Shown here: piece by piece, positions 43,361-52,885 of the stretch | How positions within the stretch are numbered: the stretch's first letter is position 1 | Layout of the letters: each line of letters starts with the position of its first letter | Assembly (NCBI GenBank): GCA_012845835.1 | Contig: JABAKD010000020.1 | Coordinates: 11,045,488-11,109,487, forward strand | Length of the DNA stretch: 64,000 bases | Direction: 5' to 3' | Origin: Undaria pinnatifida | Taxonomy: Eukaryota; Sar; Phaeophyceae; Laminariales; Alariaceae | Translations under genes and position numbers: made by a program | The notes under the pieces: generated by a model | Told to the model about the DNA's origin: nothing | The model's database searches: none | Seen by the model: the letters and a program-made list of their open reading frames with translations, nothing else

Positions 43361-43389
43361 GCTGGCGTCGAGAGTTCGATGTCGCCAGT
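43361..43389. repeat. 29-bp quasi-palindrome, internal copy
   Basis: CTGGCGTCGAGAGTTCGATG then TCGCCAG; the arms CTGGCG/CGCCAG are inverted around a TCGA-GAGT-TCGA core. A second copy at 44,271-44,299 forms the right end of the element. An inverted-arm, short-spacer layout is what a tyrosine recombinase crossover site looks like. Confidence 0.8.
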
Positions 43390-43531
43390 TGGTTTGGGAG
43401 TTGACTCGTGTATACGGATGTTAGCGGGGGGTTGCCGGCGGGGCAGCCCCGGGGTATTCCCATCTCCAACCCCCCTCTCCGGGCGGGGGGTTGCGCATTA
43501 ATATAATACAACTTCGAAAGCAAAGTGCAAA

Positions 43532-43741
43532 GCAGAATATTATCGAAGTATGAGAAAATATGGGTTTTGTACGTACGTAAGAAGTTTGACCAATCAGATC
43601 AATGCGGTAACTCATAGTTGTACGAGTGATAGCCTTGGGTACACCTGGCCCAGTTGTGTAGGCGACGACCTGCACGCGGAGCGCGTAGGGGAGCAGAGTC
43701 AGAGCTACAGGTCCAAGGTGTGATACAGACTAGTTTAAGTT
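43532..43741. repeat. DIRS-like element, 210-bp repeat A2
   Basis: Identical partner of 38,382-38,591. It sits internal to the right end, as A2 does in A1-ORFs-B1-A2-B2 elements. Confidence 0.9.
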
Positions 43742-44298
43742 CCCACCCACCCGCCCGTGCTTTTGAGGGAGTCAGTGGAGGGGGAGTTAATCGGTCGCAG
43801 TAACGTTGCGCGTGTTTGTTACTGTTTCGGTAAACGTACCCGTTTGCGCTGAAAATGCGACGGGGTTTCGTAGATTGCGCAGGTTGCGGTGGGGGCTAGC
43901 CGCATCAGTGTTATAGCGTGGTGCAAGGGGTGTTCGTTGTTGCGTCTTTTATTCAGCATGTGTAACATCTGAGTATCCCCCCGTGCGGTGGGGTTAAGTA
44001 TGACTGTTTTACGCAGATATTATGTTGACAGTTAACAGCGAACGTCGTGGCGGTGCATCGGCTCGGATTTGGAGCGCAATCTAAAAGTGTGGGAGAGGGG
44101 AATTATCCGTATATGGGCAAGGAAGTGCATTTATTTAATGTACATGGTGTGTGCAGGCGTGCATATATATTACACGCGTGTGTAGTTTTTTCTATATATA
44201 TGCTGCACATTATAGGTGGTTGCCTCGTATGTCTTCTTCGAGTTGCCAACGATTGTTCGTCGTTGGTAGTGCTGGCGTCGAGAGTTCGATGTCGCCAG
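43742..44298. other. DIRS-like element, 3' non-coding end
   Basis: No ORF is seen. It ends with the 29-bp quasi-palindrome, immediately followed by the right 340-bp host repeat. Confidence 0.7.
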
Positions 44299-44638
44299 TA
44301 GTGTTTAGTTCTTTAGTTCTTCCATCATCAAGGTTTTATTCTTGGCAATGTAAAATTATTTCTATACGAAGTACTGATAACAGAGTATAGTACTAGAACT
44401 ATTATTGGTTTATTTTTTATATTTTAACAATGTAACAAGTTTATCTTTTCGTTTCTTTTATACCAGGTATTTTATCAAGGCACCCAGTAACAATCAATTA
44501 CCAGGTATGAAATAAAAAATACAAAATCACGGGGCCACGTGATTTGTGTGTTTTTCGTCCCGTGTATTCTGAGCGTGCCTTGCGGTACAGCATACTCCGA
44601 GTATATTATAAAAAATGAAAATACACTCCAGCTGTGAG
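44299..44638. repeat. 340-bp flanking direct repeat, right copy
   Basis: Identical partner of 38,042-38,381, starting at the last base of the quasi-palindrome. It continues without a break into the rest of hAT intron 1. Confidence 0.95.
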
Positions 44639-44719
44639 ATCGAAGATTTCGTCGAAACCCATCTTTGCAAGCTGTGTGTGATACTCCGATCGCGCGTATT
44701 ACGAGTTGTGTGCCCTCTA
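44605..44719. repeat. 113-bp repeat flanking hAT exon 1, intron copy
   Basis: TTATAAAAAATGAAAATACA, GTGAGATCGAAGATTTCGTC, TTTGCAAGCTGTGTGTGATA and CTCCGATCGCGCG recur at 45,788-45,900 with few changes. Weaker relatives are at 22,741 and 32,361. Confidence 0.9.
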
Positions 44720-44876
44720 TTATGTTGTGATTTCAAAGTGCCAGCACGAGTACACAAGACATTTTTTTTGCTTTACAACTAAAAAATATGTATACATGAT
44801 AACACACACTAGAACACTAAAACAAACCAAAACTCACAAATACACGCGCACATTTAACATATACGAAGCAACTCAC

Positions 44877-45659
44877 CGATGGCCTTGGCGATGTTGGCTC
44901 TCCCTTCAGCGGGGGTGGTGTGGGCCTTCATGACCTCATCGTACAGTCGCCGGTGATTTTTCTTGTAGTGCGCGGACATGCCGTGCGTACCGCTCGCCGG
45001 TTTCCACTTGAGCAAATGCTTGCAAGCTTGGCAGAACACGTTTTTCTCGAGGATGGCAGGCGTAAACTGGTGAAACACCTGCCAAACCCACGACCTCTTG
45101 GCACTCTTGCCAGAAGTCTGTGGGACTATGGTGACTGTGACCGGTGTGCCGTTGCCCGAGCGGAGCGTAACGGTAGCGTCGACAATTTTTTTCTTTTTTT
45201 CTTTTTTTCTCACACTTTTGCTTTCCAGCTTCTGGACAAGCCGTGGTCACAGGTGTCGGCCCTTCTCCCCCCGGTTCTTGCCTTCAATTTGTATCGCGCA
45301 TAGGGTTCAGCAATCCCACTGCTCGTCGATTTTTCATCGAATTTTGCTACCTCACGCTCTCGCGCTTTCCGCAAGTCAATTTGTGCACAAGAAAAAGTCC
45401 CACCGAACTTGAACTAGTACGCACTCGGCGGGGCTCGAACTCGCGAAACTGACCTATACCAGGCTCGAGGATAACTTGATACGCCACCGGGGCGACCAGC
45501 TACGACACTATCAAGCTGCCGCACAACACGCCCGTCAGCAGCAGGTGTAGGTGTGGCTGCAGCACCATTGCCACCTACGGCTGAACCACCCCCGTCGGAA
45601 GGAACCACCCCACTACTTCCACTGCCGGCGCCATCACCAACAACTTCGACTTCGCTCAT
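44877..45659 (-). pseudogene. hAT transposase, exon 1 with BED finger, interrupted by a SINE
   Basis: The ORF starts at ATG 45,659 with MSEVEVVGDGAGSGSSG, a Gly/Ala-rich N-terminus. A SINE occupies 45,184-45,497. After it the frame resumes ATVTLRSGNGTPVTV and a BED-type zinc finger: W-x-V-F near WVWQVFHQFT, CQACKHLLKW (C-x2-C) and HGMSAHYKKNH (H-x-x-x-x-H class). It ends KAI with donor GTGAGT at 44,876, phase 1, matching exon 2. BED fingers bind transposon ends in hAT transposases. Removing the SINE with one target copy would restore the reading frame (inference from the flanks). Confidence 0.85.
45184..45497 (-). mobile_element. tRNA-derived SINE inserted in hAT exon 1
   Basis: The head GGTCGCCCCGGTGGCG (ending at 45,497) and the full body lead to an A-rich tail (TTTTTTTCTTTTTTT on the plus strand). 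It is flanked by AGCGTCGACA (45,175-45,184) and AGCTACGACA (45,498-45,507), an 8-of-10 match consistent with a target-site duplication. The high similarity to the copies at 27.4 and 28.1 kb suggests recent activity. Confidence 0.87.
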
Positions 45660-45787
45660 GACTGCTTGCCCTCGGTCGCGCGTGCTTTTGTTTTTTTGTG
45701 TTTCGTGTCCAGAGCGCGGGGTGTTTGTCCGCTCCAACAAAAAGTACAAAAGATGAAATAAAAATAACAGGTTTGTTTCCAAAATAT

Positions 45788-45900
45788 GTTATAAAAAATG
45801 AAAATACGCTCCAGCTGTGAGATCGAAGATTTCGTCGAAACTCATCTTTGCAAGCTGTGTGTGATACTCCGATCGCGCGCATTACCAGTTGTGTGTCCTC
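45788..45900. repeat. 113-bp repeat flanking hAT exon 1, upstream copy
   Basis: See 44,605. It lies about 130 bp upstream of the transposase start codon, so it may include its promoter region; no TATA box or terminal inverted repeat of the hAT element could be identified. Confidence 0.88.
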
Positions 45901-46157
45901 ATTAAGGATATAGGTCGGCGACTCCCCTTACAACTACAGTGTAGCTATCAGGGTCAACAGGATGATTTTAGTCAGTCTGTGCGCGGAAACTATAAAACCC
46001 GTTTCTGAGGGGGACAAAATCTGACAGCTGTGAAGGGAAATGTATCCTTTTATCAAGTGAATCTTGTAAGTCGAATAACCGGTGAGGGGGGTGGGGCGGA
46101 GTTTTGAAGGACGTGGGGGCCTGGTTTTGATCAAAAGCGAGCGGGTTTGGAGGGGGG

Positions 46158-46332
46158 GGGGGGGGGGGGGAAGGGGGCAATTTGTGCATGTAAGCTATAA
46201 ATCCTTTCGAGGGGATAAATCTGACGGTTTTGGCACCAGTATATTATTGGGGCGGGGGGGGGGGTTGGGGCGGGTGGGGGGGGGGGGGGGGGGGGGGCGG
46301 GGGGGGGGGGGGGGGGGGGGGGCGGGGGGGGC
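46158..46332. repeat. Poly-G rich tracts
   Basis: Two G-runs (about 46,158-46,170 and 46,253-46,332) lie within a repeated context (GAGGGGATAAATSTGACGGTTTTGG occurs at 46,208 and 46,368 as part of a roughly 160-bp unit). Strong quadruplex potential; copy length is unreliable. Confidence 0.85.
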
Positions 46333-46649
46333 AGCTCAATATGTGCCTGGAAACTTTACATTATTTTGAGGGGATAAATGTGACGGTTTTGGAAATAATA
46401 CATCAGTTTATCATGTATATCCTGGGGTAAGTCGTACAATCAGTGAGTGAAGAGAGGGTGGAGTGTTCGAGGGGGTGGGGTTGGGATGGGTTGGGGGGGA
46501 GGTGGGGGCGTATATATATATTAATAATCCATGAAACACGTCAGCTGCGAATTCATATTCTGAGAAAAAAGGAAAATACAAAATACGCGAAATACTCCGG
46601 TGAATGATGAAGTACTGTAAATACATACGTTGATGTGTGAATAAAAAAA

Positions 46650-46728
46650 ACTTTAGTGAGAGAATCGAACCTAGGACGTGGTCTGACGTAACCTGACGCC
46701 TAACCCATCGGGATGTGGGGTCGCTTTA
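46650..46728 (-). repeat. tRNA-like sequence, probable SINE head of another family
   Basis: The minus strand has TGGGTTAGGCG (A-box-like) and TAGGTTCGATTCTC (B-box-like) 25 bp apart. No good cloverleaf acceptor pairing is evident, so it is more likely a tRNA-derived remnant than a tRNA gene. Confidence 0.4.
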
Positions 46729-46813
46729 AATTTGAGGTGATCACGGTATCTCATTAACGTTACTGCACGGTAATTGGTAACTGTACGTTCGCGCGATATT
46801 TGTTTGGATGGTA

Positions 46814-47469
46814 CAGCAGCGGCTACGGTTTAAGAGAAAATGTTTAAGAGAAAGTACCGATTTAAGAGAGTCAAACTGGCGTGACACGACCAACATCGAT
46901 TTAAGAGATAATTGGTTTTTTTTCGGAGATTTTCTCCAAAATCGGAATTTTTCTGGAAGAGTCGCGCAGCCATCACACACAACAGACGAACACACACCCA
47001 CACAGCTGCAGACACCATGCCCTGCGCAGCGGGCAGTCGCTGCACAGCGGCCCCGGATAACACACCAGGCCCGCCTCATTTCACAAATCACAAATGCCGA
47101 GGAGTCTGCGGCCAGTACCTCCATGGCAACTGTGGTGTGGTGGACCCGCGTGGCACCAGCGAGATGCACCGCATCTGCCACACCTGTGCGACCTCCCGGG
47201 AGAGCGAGACTCGAGGAGCGGGGAGTGCTGGGGCGCAGCCATAGAAGCGCGACTCCTCGGGGGGCAAAGGCATTAGCCCCGCGGGTGCAAGTAGTGGCTT
47301 GAGACTCGGCCAGGGTGTCGCGAAAAAAACCCGGCGGTGCAGCCACACGCAAGCGGTTTAAGATAATACTCTCTTATGTCGTAGCCAATACGATATAAGA
47401 GAAGTCCCGATTTAAGAGAGAAATATCAGGCTCGCACGACCCTCTCTTAAACCGTAGCCGCTACTGCTG
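46814..47469. mobile_element. TIR element with GGTTTAAGAGA ends
   Basis: The left end CAGCAGCGGCTACGGTTTAA and the reverse complement of the right end CAGCAGTAGCGGCTACGGTT match apart from a 3-bp insertion. Both ends then carry spaced GATTTAAGAGA-type motifs (left: three; right: three). At 656 bp it encodes one small protein (47,017-47,244) and no transposase. Flanking target duplication was not identified. Confidence 0.75.
47017..47244 (+). CDS. Small cysteine/histidine-rich protein inside a TIR element
   Basis: The 75-codon ORF starts MPCAAGSRCTAAPDN. Its metal-binding-like pattern is C-x5-C, then H-x-x-x-HKCRGVCGQYLHGNCG, then HRICHTC, giving at least six Cys and several His in the order of a compact zinc finger (PHD/RING-like treble clef). 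The tail is polar. The ORF is open upstream to 46,912, but the first ATG giving a Cys-rich start is 47,017. I do not recognise the family with certainty; similar fingers occur as accessory domains in transposon proteins. It could be a truncated part of a larger autonomous element protein. Confidence 0.5.
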   Translation: MPCAAGSRCTAAPDNTPGPPHFTNHKCRGVCGQYLHGNCGVVDPRGTSEMHRICHTCATSRESETRGAGSAGAQP

Positions 47470-47475
47470 TGACGA

Positions 47476-48695
47476 GAAACCACAGAAATGCCGATATTTG
47501 CAAGTTAATTGTTTGGATGGGAATGGGATAACATTATGTTCTCGGTAACGATTTGGATTGGAATGGGAGAACGAGATGTGCTTGTAACGATTTGGATGGT
47601 ATTGATAATTCCGATTTATAACGGTAACGTACCGTTTGCCAATTACCGTTGTTTTACCGCGGTAATTTTACTGCGGTAAATTACCGAAGAAAGCATCAAT
47701 GATCGCCCGGTCTTCCCGCGTTATCTGACAGGTTGCAGCGCAGCTACGACGCCCGTGCCTGAAAATTATAAAGTGTGGGGGGCCGTTCCCCATGGAGGGT
47801 ATACAACTCTTTACCAACTCTTATACAAAAATCAGTGACGTAAGTAACATGTTGTACTACTGCCTAGTGGAAAAAAAAAAGGGAAAAAGACGATCGCTGC
47901 TTTCGTGATGATGGTGTGCGTGCGGGTGGTGGGTTTCCGTGTGCCATTTTCCTGCCGTGGTTCTCCATGGCCGCCTCATCGCCTTAGCTCACTCGGTCCG
48001 CTCATTCGCACTTGCTTTCGTTGACACTCAATTCCAATCGGCTCCCCTTCTCCCCCGCCCCAAAAACAAAATGCTCCTCGCAGGTTGCGGTGCTGATCGG
48101 AAAAACAAAAGTTATCGTTCAGGGAGAATTCAAGCCATCTCTTCCCCGCCCTTCCCCGCCCGTCGACGCTCCGTCGCCCTCCTCCTTGGTCGTCGAATCC
48201 AGCCTCCTGCCGGCGCAGTTCCCTCCACTCAAGCCAAGAGTGCGCCATAGTGTGGCTCGTGGTGCCGCCTGCCTCCGCGCACGAGCATCCCGATTAAGCA
48301 TTGCTGCTCCCCCGCTGCTGCTTAAAAAGACGCGCGAATCGTAGGTGACCATGCCTAACACACCACGTACGACCCAACTCTACCGCCACGCCTAAGCCTC
48401 GCGGCCACACGCAGCAGCAAGAAGGTATCATTCCTTGAGGGTGAGTTCGGCCTTACACCCGCCAGAAAGACCCCCCCCCACTCGCTACAAGCCTGCCAGG
48501 GCATGCCTCGCAGCATGCCTTACCGAGGCGGCAAGGGGAACGGAGGAGTATCGTACGTACGTATCAAGAGGAAGGACCCGAGACTTGTCTTATGAGACAC
48601 GCCCATTTTGAATCTTGATGCGTTCATGCTTGATGTTTGTGCTCTCGTTTGACTTTAACAACTCAACACCAGAGAGGAGAGCACACGAAAACTAG
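47476..48695. other. GGTAA/TTACC repeats and unassigned sequence
   Basis: 47,500-47,690 contains GATTTGGATGG units and TTACCGCGGTAA palindromes, like 34.3-34.5 kb. At 48,119-48,320 the minus strand has an open Arg/Ala/Gly-rich stretch with an acceptor-like CTTTTTAAG, possibly a further exon of the membrane protein at 48.7 kb. This is weak. Confidence 0.35.
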
Positions 48696-48711
48696 CTAAC
48701 GACAAAAGCTC

Positions 48712-48886
48712 TCACCCGATTCATTCAGGGACTGCAGGTCCAGCAGGTGTTGCACGCAGACCCCCACGTAAGTGATCATGCTCGTGATGGCAACGGTGAA
48801 GGCCACCAGACAAAAAGAGACAGAAATCAGCGGAAGCCATGCAAAAGGTCGATCATTTTTTTGCACTATTTCCGAAGTTCTGCTGC
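48712..48886 (-). CDS. Possible membrane-protein exon
   Basis: On the minus strand, after an acceptor-like GATCCGGCAG, the frame encodes a hydrophobic helix (WLPLISVSFCLVAFTVAITS, continuing MITYVGVCV) and HLLDLQSLNES before a donor GTGAGAG at 48,711. One good transmembrane segment is visible. A short upstream exon may end at GTATGTGG near 48,975. No family was recognised and the gene would run away from the WW gene that starts 240 bp to the right, suggesting a shared promoter interval. Confidence 0.38.
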
Positions 48887-49213
48887 CGGATCTCCCCCTC
48901 GTTGTTCCATCTGTCGCTTTCATCCACCCCACGCACTCGTCAAGGCCCTGTCTGCACCAGCTAAGCACCCCACATACCCGCACGTCGCGAGCTAACTGGC
49001 AGCTGGCAGCAATGTGCCGCAAATACGATCTGCGGAACGCGGAGGAGGCGTAGATCGCGGGGGGATTAAAATAGCGGTTTTGATAGTAATATTGGAGGCG
49101 TTAAATGCGGCCGAATTATTTCCGCGTTCTAGTTCGGTTAGAAAATTGGAAAATCTTGAAGTCTGGGCGGGGTCGAGCATGCGCGCTAGAGTTGCGAACT
49201 TCAAGTGCTTGCG

Positions 49214-49348
49214 ATGTCCGGCGGGAGCGCGGAGCTGCTGGAACTGCAAGAGAAGCTCCAGGCCCTCACCACTGAGTACGATAGGCTCAATGATGACTGG
49301 ACCGGCAAGCTTGCCGAACAGCAGGCCGACTTCCAGAAAGAGAAACAC
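49214..49348 (+). CDS. WW-domain coiled-coil protein, exon 1
   Basis: The 45-codon phase-0 exon starts at ATG 49,214 (MSGGSAELLELQEKLQALTT), is strongly helical/coiled-coil (EYDRLNDDWTGKLAEQQADF), and ends at donor GTGAGA. It opens a plus-strand gene whose exons continue to beyond 63.6 kb. Heptad-like leucines and charged residues predict a coiled-coil that runs into exon 2. No signal peptide is present, so a cytosolic scaffold or cytoskeleton-associated role is plausible (inference). The ATG is chosen because the upstream frame lacks coding character. Confidence 0.68.
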
Positions 49349-50215
49349 GTGAGACGAAAGGATGTTGGCGGTTGATGTTGCTTGCTATCTTGCTATGCTT
49401 CCAATTTGCTTTTTGATAAACCAGTAGTAACTGGTACGTGAAAGGATCTTGCCTTCTGTTGAGTGCACGTATCTCGTGTAACAGCAGCGGGGAGTCGAGT
49501 GTCAGTGGGCGTTAAGCATGCTGCTCTGCTATCAATTATCGCTCGGCGTTGCTGCATTGTCCCCAGACTTTCAAAAAAAGAAACACATGAGACAGAAGCG
49601 TCGGCGGTCGGCGATTGACGTTATGCGTCTTTCATACAAGGATCCTGCCTTTTATTGAGTGCACGTATCTCCTTCAATATAATAACTCAACGGGGAGTCG
49701 GGCATCCGTCAGTGAGCATTGAGCGCGTTATTGACGCCGATTATTGCCTACGTAGGCCGCGTTGCATTGTCCCTAGACTTACAGAAAGATAAGCACGTGA
49801 GACAACGGACGTCAGCAGTTAATGTTCTTAAACCAGGTACTGTAAGTAGATCTCTATGTTAAAGAATCTCGTGTCCTGCTAATGACGGCACGTATCGTAT
49901 CATAGCAACTGGGAGTCAAGTGTCAGTGAGCGTTGAGCATGATGCTGTTGTCGATTGTCGCTCAGCTCTATTGCATTGTCACCAGACTTTCAGAAATAGA
50001 AACACGCGAGACAAAAGGACATCGGCGGTTGGTGTTATGCTTCGTTTGTACAAGGATACTTGCATTTTTCTGAGTTCCTGTAACTCATACGAATCGTATA
50101 ATAGCCCAACGGGGAGTCCAGTATCCGCCGGTGAGCGTAGTGACCGATCTTATGGTATATCCTTCGTGAGGACGTACACCCCTGAAGCATGCACGCGCGA
50201 TCGAGCTCCACACGC
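49335..50215. repeat. Tandem repeat grown from the exon 1 / intron 1 junction
   Basis: The segment CAGAAAGAGAAACACGTGAG at the real donor recurs as degenerate copies at about 49,567, 49,776 and 49,988, each followed by CAACGGGGAGTC-like, GTCAGTGAGCGTTGAGC-like and GTTGCATTGTC motifs. The period is about 210-230 bp. An outlier lies at 51,455-51,560. Several copies keep a GTGAGAC or ATGAGAC donor-like string. Confidence 0.85.
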
Positions 50216-50311
50216 ACCTTGCAAAGGTGAGATTCGACCTACGAGTAATCCTCGAATTGATCGCAGCTAAAACCTACACCAAGTTGTTTTCAAGTGTTTC
50301 TTATTTTTCAA

Positions 50312-51250
50312 TTTTTTTTTTTTTTTTTTTTAGATCCTCCTGGGGATCCGGGTAAAAAAAGCTTAAGCTCCATACACTTTCGTTTGTGTACCAGTTTTCG
50401 TCCATCTGCAGAACGCAGACTTTGTGTCAACTTCCCCCCTCCGGTTTAGTCAACACTATGAACTTGCCGGCCTTCTTTGGCTGATCCCTATACGGTTCAA
50501 CCTAGAAGGTGAGATAGCCACCCAGGAATCGACAGCTCTTTTTGCTCTGTCTTTACCCTGGGTAGTGCGGGATTTGCCTGCGCCTGTTCATTTTTGACTC
50601 CTTCGACGGTGGGTCTCCACCTGCCGTTAGAGAAAGGCGCACCCGCTAAACGAACCCGTTTGCCAAACCAGGGTCACACTCAGGCTGTGTCTTACCTCTC
50701 CATCTCAGCTTCCCCAAGACTTTGGGGTCGTGTTGTCCTTACACGATTATACCCCTGCCCTACTAATTATAGCGTCGGCTCTCCCCGATGGTGCCCTATG
50801 TGCACTTTTCGTGCACGGCGGGCGGGGAGAGGGCGCGCTTTTGGAACCGTCTCCCAGTCTATGCAACAAATTCTCATAATGTGTCTATACCCTCCGCTCG
50901 GGTAGCGGCCATGGCTCTCACTGATTTGGCGTCACTTACTGTCTGCCCACCATGCAGATTGGGCGCTTGTCTGTCTCCTTCCTTGTTGCGATAGATGCGT
51001 GATTGCTCTGATCAAAGCACACGTCTTTCTTAGAGTTTTGGACTATATCGAAACTTCCCCTCTTCTTTTATCCCAAAGTTCCTATCCGTTACCACCCGGG
51101 TTTGGCAGCCTAATCCAGTTATATCGTCATCTACCCCCCCGGTTTGAGAGGATCACTCTTGCCGGGTCCACCCCCGTCAAGCTTGCCAGTCTCTTTCGGG
51201 CATGATTTGCTCATAATTTTGCACCACGTGGAAATGGATGACCTATATAA
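50312..51250 (-). other. Segment beginning with a T20 run, possible retrocopy
   Basis: A T20 run (50,312-50,331) would be a poly-A tail on the minus strand. The sequence beyond has no repeats matching elsewhere in the window and no long minus-strand frame. A non-coding retrocopy or the 3' end of a LINE is possible but not shown. Confidence 0.25.
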
Positions 51251-51923
51251 ATCTAAGCCCTCCGACGCCACATCGGAAGAATCCTGCCTCCCTATGACTG
51301 CAGGATCGTAAAATGAAGGGAGGTAGACTTCGAACATATATAGCAGGTATTACCTGCTTGATGGAAAAGTCTTACTATTAATATTTGTATGAGTGATCAA
51401 CCATGCTGCACATTTATCGGATGGCAACAAAACGAAATGTTATATTTGTAGTCTATACTCGTAGCAACGGGAAGTCGAGTGTCACCACAGTGAGCGTTGT
51501 GCTTTTGAGAATGTGCTGAATCATGATGTCGATTATTGTCCATATTCCTGTTGCGTTGCATTGGCCGGCAGAGTGACGCATCTACGCTCAGAGACTGATT
51601 CTAAGATACCCCCCCCAAAAAAACAGCGATTTTCTTTCACGCCTGGTCGACACGAGGAAGGGTGCTATTAAAAAAAAACGTATGTTTTCTTCTGTGCAAA
51701 GAACTATCGAACGATGACGTTGGGGTAGCAAGGGGCACTGTACTTCAGGAGGTCCGGCCAGGAATTGGTTTTAAAAGAGGCGATTTATTTAAAGAAAAAT
51801 GGGGGGGTGTACCGTAGAACGACGCCAGAGCACAATCCACGACGAACGATAGTATACTACTTCCTCCTTTGAACAACTAGCAATATCCATGCCGTACTTT
51901 GCGCGCACTTTTTACGGGGGCAG

Positions 51924-52101
51924 GCCCTCCTACAAGACTCTTCCGCGAGGCTCCAAGCAGCCAAACAGGATGCGGAGGCCAAGAATACCGAAACAATCGC
52001 AGAGCTCGAAAAGTTTCGGAGGGCTTTCACTGGGGACACTCTGGGTTGGGCAGCGGCTACGGATGAAAAGGGCAAGCCGTACTACTACAACTCGGAGACG
52101 G
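51924..52101 (+). CDS. WW-domain coiled-coil protein, exon 2 (start of WW domain)
   Basis: Acceptor TACGGGGGCAG and donor GTGAGTTT enclose 178 bp. It encodes a helical stretch (ALLQDSSARLQAAKQDAEAK, then TETIAELEKFRRAF) and GDTLGWAAATDEKGKPYYYN, then SET. G-W followed by D-x-x-G-x-x-Y-Y-Y-N is the first two-thirds of a WW domain, including the first Trp and the aromatic ligand-binding strand. The exon ends in phase 1 (one G), completed by exon 3. WW domains bind proline-rich peptides. Confidence 0.82.
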
Positions 52102-52347
52102 GTGAGTTTTTCGTTAGTGTCAGTTTGCTATAAAACAAACGTACTACTATTCAACGCACGCACGGCGACTGCAACCATTTCGCCTGCTGTAAGCAATGCT
52201 GTATCGGTATATACATGTTTCTTTTTTTTTTTACAGAAGCATGACATCAGCCGTCGATAGCATAGCATCATCTAAAGTCCAACTAACGGAGGGATTGCTT
52301 CCCGATATTTTTACTCCGCTGTGGCGCACCCCGCCAGGTATATTTCT

Positions 52348-52662
52348 CAGGGCTTTTCACGGGTCAGATCAAACCCCGCGGGTCGTGTCGGGTCCGACCC
52401 GACCCGCGAGAATTTCAAGACGTCTTGACCAGATGCGACCCGACCCGCGAGATTTTTTGAAACCTCTTGACCCGACCCGACCCGACCCGACCCGTGAGAT
52501 TTTGAAAACCTCGACCCGCGATATTTTAAAAGCCTGTTTACCCGACCCGACCCTACCGGCCACACTCCGAGTGACCCGTGAGGTGCGAGTTTCATGCGGG
52601 TCGGGTCGACTGGACCCGTGATATATCTCACGGGTCAAAGTGGAAAAGTCACGGGTCAAAAA
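52348..52662. mobile_element. CAGGG MITE copy
   Basis: The left end CAGGGCTTTTCACGGGTCA fits the family terminus. The interior has several GACCCGCGAGATTTT-like units spaced by 40-60 bp with short GACCC runs; this is an early, unexpanded form. The right end is diverged. Confidence 0.72.
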
Positions 52663-52885
52663 TGTCTGGATATGTACCTTGGTCGGTTAGTTGGTCCTTG
52701 GTCCCTCGTACTTTTCCCAGGATGTCGTGCTCTCTGTTTTTTTTTATCGGCATTTTTTGCAGCACTATTATGTAATGGGCGCGCAAGAAATTAGAAGAGA
52801 CCGCACCCCATGCATGGGCGATAAGCCACACCCGTGTCGCTAGACGACCCGACGAGCGACCCGACGAGCGGGCTAGTTTTCTACG

